Below, piece by piece: positions 4,937 through 7,384 of a stretch of 7,384 nucleotides of DNA. Location: positions 1-7,384 of the forward strand of contig DBTP01000134.1 of assembly GCA_002307115.1 (NCBI GenBank). The letters are read 5' to 3'. A program made the position numbers and the translations under genes. Within the stretch, counting starts at the first letter, position 1. Each line of letters begins with the position of its first letter. The notes beneath the pieces were generated by a model. The model saw only the letters and a list, made by a program, of their open reading frames with translations. It ran no database searches and was not told the origin of the DNA. The DNA comes from Fibrobacter sp. UBA1313. Lineage in GTDB: Bacteria > Fibrobacterota > Fibrobacteria > Fibrobacterales > Fibrobacteraceae.

Positions 4937-6472
4937 GTGTTTCAACGAGTCCGCACTTATTGTTTATCGGGAATTCAAGCCATTCCCGTAAGCGTGGAAG
5001 TGGATGCTTCTCCAGGGCTTCCTGGGTTTACTTTGGTAGGCTTGCCAGATAGTGCTGTCAGGGAGTCCAGAGAACGCGTAGTTTCAGCAGTACGAAGTTC
5101 GGGGTGTGTGGTCACAGGAAGCCGCATGACCGTGAATCTTTCGCCTGCAGATCTCCGCAAAGAGGGGAGTTCTTTGGATTTGCCACTTGCTATCGGTATG
5201 CTACTCGCTTCGGAGGAAATCGTTGTTGAAAAAGCGGAACGGTTCGTTTTTTTGGGAGAGCTCGCTTTGGATGGACTATTAAAACCCGTGCGCGGAGTGC
5301 TTTCGGTGGCGATGAGTCTTCGAAAAGACGGCTCTGATGTTCTGGTAATTCCCAATGAAAATTATGCAGAAGCCTCTTTAGTCGAGGGAATCACTTTAGT
5401 AGGGGTTTCAAGTCTTTCAGAGTGCATTAAAAAATTAACACTTCCCTCCGCCACATTTTTATCACAGGCTTCAGGGATTCATAGGGCTCCGGCGTTGATC
5501 CCTGCATCGGTACCTGATTTTCGCTCAGTAGTGGGAATGGAAACGGTAAAGCGAGCGTTAGAAATTGCTGCTGCTGGGGGACATAATTTTCTACTCATAG
5601 GCTCTCCAGGGGCGGGAAAAACGCTTTGTGCGCGTTGCCTGCCGGGGATTCTCCCGGAAATGAGCGAAGAGGAAATTTTGGAAAGTACCCGAATTCATTC
5701 TTGTGCAAGTTTGATGTCTGCGGAAAGTGGTGGTTATTTGCATTCTCGTCCGTTTCGTTCGCCACATCATTCTGCTTCCATGGTGGCTTTAGTGGGGGGT
5801 GGGGCTCGCTTGCGTCCTGGAGAAGCCAGTCTTGCTCACAATGGGGTTTTATTTTTAGATGAATTACCAGAGTTTAATAGGAATGTTCTAGAAGCGTTGC
5901 GAGAGCCAATGGAAGAAGGACACATCCAAGTAAGCAGAGCCTCCGGATCTGTGGTCTGGCCCGCTCGATTCATGATGGGAGCTGCGATGAATCCGTGCCC
6001 TTGCGGTTACTCTATGGATCCAAAGAGGACATGTCTTTGTCTACCAGATGCCGTTATTCGATATCGCCAACGGATTTCGGGCCCCTTGATGGATCGTATC
6101 GACATTCAAGTGGCCGTTCCCTCTCTTTCGCCCACTTTATTTGCAAATGCTCCGAATGGGGAAAGTTCTTCCGAGATGCGAGCTCGCGTTATTGCGGCGC
6201 GGTTACGACAGCAACATCGTTTTCGCACGAAACGAATTCGAACGAATGCGGAAATGACAAGTGAAGAATCGAGAAAGGAGGCGCTAATGACTGCGGCTAC
6301 AGAACGTTTTGCAGTGAATGCTGCAGAAAAAATGATGCTCAGTGCGCGAGGTTATTACCGATTGCTCAAAGTCGCCCGAACGATCGCGGACATTCGGTCT
6401 TCTGCGGTGGTAGAAGTGATTGACCTTGCAGAAGCACTACAGTATCGGGCTTTTTCCAATGCAATACGTTAG
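4937..6472 (+). CDS. comM: ComM/YifB family AAA+ ATPase (Mg-chelatase-like branch-migration helicase)
   Basis: A 511-residue hexameric AAA+ protein. In naturally transformable bacteria ComM promotes branch migration when imported single-stranded DNA is integrated by RecA. Translation starts at GTG 4937, giving an N-terminus (FQRVRTYCLSGIQAIPVSVE) that aligns with the family. The N-terminal ChlI-like domain carries the motifs PGLPGFTLVGLPDSAVRESR (26-45) and VNLSPADLRKEGSSLDLPLA (67-86). The AAA+ core has Walker A GSPGAGKT (222-229), Walker B GVLFLDELPEF (303-313, D308 and E309), the MNPCPCGY segment (351-358) with C354/C356 and CLC (C366/C368) forming a probable metal site, and SGPLMDRIDI (381-390). 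The C-terminal lid has LSARGYYRLLKVARTIADI (468-486). Length and motifs are complete. It is the second gene of the spoVG operon. Some members have no proven role in transformation, so function in this host is inferred. Confidence 0.95.
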   Translation: MFQRVRTYCLSGIQAIPVSVEVDASPGLPGFTLVGLPDSAVRESRERVVSAVRSSGCVVTGSRMTVNLSPADLRKEGSSLDLPLAIGMLLASEEIVVEKAERFVFLGELALDGLLKPVRGVLSVAMSLRKDGSDVLVIPNENYAEASLVEGITLVGVSSLSECIKKLTLPSATFLSQASGIHRAPALIPASVPDFRSVVGMETVKRALEIAAAGGHNFLLIGSPGAGKTLCARCLPGILPEMSEEEILESTRIHSCASLMSAESGGYLHSRPFRSPHHSASMVALVGGGARLRPGEASLAHNGVLFLDELPEFNRNVLEALREPMEEGHIQVSRASGSVVWPARFMMGAAMNPCPCGYSMDPKRTCLCLPDAVIRYRQRISGPLMDRIDIQVAVPSLSPTLFANAPNGESSSEMRARVIAARLRQQHRFRTKRIRTNAEMTSEESRKEALMTAATERFAVNAAEKMMLSARGYYRLLKVARTIADIRSSAVVEVIDLAEALQYRAFSNAIR

Positions 6473-6673
6473 TGGATAAGCTAGTAACCCAGCCATGTAG
6501 GCTTGCTGGGCCTTGCTTGGGTGTCAATCGGCGCTAAAGATACTATAACGAACGACATTTCACTTCACCCCCTCTCAGCAACAAGGATATCTTGGGGACT
6601 TATATATTTTAGTGCGCAAATTTGGAAAATGGGGGGAAATGACGAATGTCAAAAGTCTTAGAGGCTGATTGTC
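6473..6673. other. Non-coding stretch downstream of comM
   Basis: No ORF with recognisable content. CCCAGC (6488-6493) can pair with GCTGGG (6505-6510), and alternatively ACCCA (6487-6491) with TGGGT (6518-6522). No T-tract follows, so I do not call a terminator for comM. Around 6569-6597, CCCC and GGGG enclose CAAG-GATAT-CTTG. GTCTTAG occurs twice between 6650 and 6680. TATAAC near 6544 has no well-spaced -35 partner. None of these matches an RNA family I can recognise. Confidence 0.5.
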
Positions 6674-6940
6674 TTAGTTTGTGCTTTTAAGTATATAATT
6701 CCCATATCTTGGATTGCATTGAGATCGTCTTTGCAGACCGTCTGGGAGCGATAGGTGCAGGTCGTGTTCCGAGATTTCTTGCAACAGATAAGCAGAGGGG
6801 TCGCCTTTGATTGCTTCCTCCGGGTTTTCCCATCTCAACCATTGACTTTGGATATCCCCGTTCGCTTTTCTCAGAAGGGAATGCTTTGTGGAAATCCCCA
6901 AGTTAATTGATGACGGTTCTTGGGGAATCCCTCGTTCCAT
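6674..6940 (-). CDS. Doubtful small ORF downstream of folB
   Basis: An 88-codon ORF that I do not recognise. It begins at ATG 6940, 19 bp after the folB stop on the same strand, so it could be a second gene of a folB transcript. Against it: there is no Shine-Dalgarno sequence (CAGCGCTTA precedes the ATG), G is rare in the first codon position, and no known motif appears. In favour: the frame is fairly long, with a mixed hydrophilic composition including Trp residues (WLRWENPEEA), and the frame stays open upstream into the 3' end of folB. It is not the folK or folP often found beside folB. It contains no membrane segment or signal peptide. It may be a genuine small protein, a decayed gene remnant or chance. 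Confidence 0.3.
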   Translation of the reverse strand: MERGIPQEPSSINLGISTKHSLLRKANGDIQSQWLRWENPEEAIKGDPSAYLLQEISEHDLHLSLPDGLQRRSQCNPRYGNYILKSTN

Positions 6941-6959
6941 TAAGCGCTGATGTTTGGTG

Positions 6960-7328
6960 CTAGTCTCGGGTGATGCGAATGGAGGCAGATGCTCCCTGAG
7001 CTCCGAGGATCGCCATCGGTTTTGTAATGTTCACTTCGGCAGTGAATACCGTTGGGTAATTCTCAAGAATCCTTTGGGCAACGGAGACAACCAGTGTTTC
7101 CACTAGGAAAAATTGTGATTTTACAATAAAACGTTGTAGTTCTTCTGAAAGGGCCGCATAATCCACGGAATAATTCAAATCTTCGTATTGAGCGGCCTTG
7201 GAAAAATCAAGCCATAGAGAAAAACTTAATAGGACTAGTTGCGGTTTTTCTCGCTCAAAAGGAAGGGTTCCGAGAATACACTCGAAACCCATTTCTTTAA
7301 CTGTAATTTTGCCTAATTCTGTTACCAT
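6960..7328 (-). CDS. folB: Dihydroneopterin aldolase FolB
   Basis: A cytosolic folate-pathway enzyme that converts 7,8-dihydroneopterin to 6-hydroxymethyl-7,8-dihydropterin and glycolaldehyde. From the ATG at 7328 the protein has 122 residues, the usual length (E. coli FolB is also 122). The N-terminal strand KITVKEMGFECILG (7-20) and the following LPFEREK segment (with E25) fit the family. Predicted active-site residues are Y57 (SVDYAAL), E77 (FLVETLV, the pterin-anchoring Glu) and K103 (NITKPMA, the catalytic Lys). The C-terminus ASASIRITRD matches the family's final strand. Upstream in frame, a TTG at 7379 would add 17 residues (VWCHCSIPHRGDC), but these look like translated repeat DNA rather than FolB, so I reject that start. 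No clear ribosome site precedes the ATG. Other folate genes are not in the window. Confidence 0.9.
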   Translation of the reverse strand: MVTELGKITVKEMGFECILGTLPFEREKPQLVLLSFSLWLDFSKAAQYEDLNYSVDYAALSEELQRFIVKSQFFLVETLVVSVAQRILENYPTVFTAEVNITKPMAILGAQGASASIRITRD

Positions 7329-7340
7329 GTGAAAAGAACA

Positions 7341-7372
7341 ATCGCCCCTGTGAGGGATGCTGCAGTGACACC
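7341..7372 (-). repeat. Possible decayed copy of the left-end repeat, upstream of folB
   Basis: On the minus strand GGTGTCAC (7372-7365) is followed by CATCCCTCAC and, a few bases on, GGGGCGA. This is the same order as GGTGTCAC, CATCCTCAC and GGGGTCGA across the repeat junction at 88-122. Matches are short and gapped, so homology is suggestive only. Confidence 0.35.
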
Positions 7373-7384
7373 AAACCAAATGTT

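Noticed and set aside
6486..6522. Intrinsic terminator after comM
   Set aside because: Competing short stems exist but no run of T follows.
6473..6960. Known RNA genes (RNase P, tmRNA, SRP RNA, tRNA)
   Set aside because: None of their conserved core sequences could be found on either strand.

Overview
The window looks like a Gram-negative chromosome segment of moderate GC. It carries a lipoprotein-type thiol-disulfide protein, type IV pilus motor genes, a SpoVG homologue, a ComM/YifB ATPase and a folate gene. Strong Shine-Dalgarno sequences precede pilC, spoVG and comM but not tlpA, pilT or folB. SpoVG next to type IV pilus genes, plus the style of the interspersed repeats, suggests a Fibrobacterota-like bacterium. 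That assignment is an inference, not something read from a marker gene.

Layout. Bases 1-203 hold two copies of a hairpin-rich repeat with a 96-bp period and no convincing gene. An IS30-family insertion sequence follows (about 206-1242, transposase on the minus strand). It ends some 28 bp past the stop of a minus-strand TlpA-like thioredoxin lipoprotein (1271-1792). Only 31 bp separate that gene from the divergent pilT (1824-2891), which is followed 3 bp later by pilC (2895-4097). Starting 1 bp after the pilC stop is a 314-bp AT-poor element (4099-4412) with 17-bp terminal inverted repeats and nested internal hairpins. It resembles a MITE or a structured interspersed repeat.

The stretch 4425-4571 is a compact control region. 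It contains three copies of TTAATCA exactly 11 bp apart, a strong intrinsic terminator (4471-4509), and a near-consensus sigma-54 promoter (4508-4524) abutting the terminator's T-tract. A perfect Shine-Dalgarno then leads into spoVG (4572-4922) and, 14 bp later, comM (4937-6472). After comM come about 490 bases with no confident gene, holding one doubtful minus-strand ORF. The window ends with minus-strand folB (6960-7328), whose upstream region carries what looks like a decayed piece of the left-end repeat.

How the genes may work together. PilT and PilC form the retraction motor and inner-membrane platform of type IV pili. ComM is the branch-migration helicase that helps integrate imported single-stranded DNA. 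Their proximity fits natural transformation, although no other competence gene is visible. SpoVG, a small nucleic-acid-binding regulator, is predicted to be co-transcribed with comM from the sigma-54 promoter, which would make that pair conditionally expressed. The main novelty candidates are the 314-bp inverted-repeat element and the phased TTAATCA array with the sigma-54 promoter.
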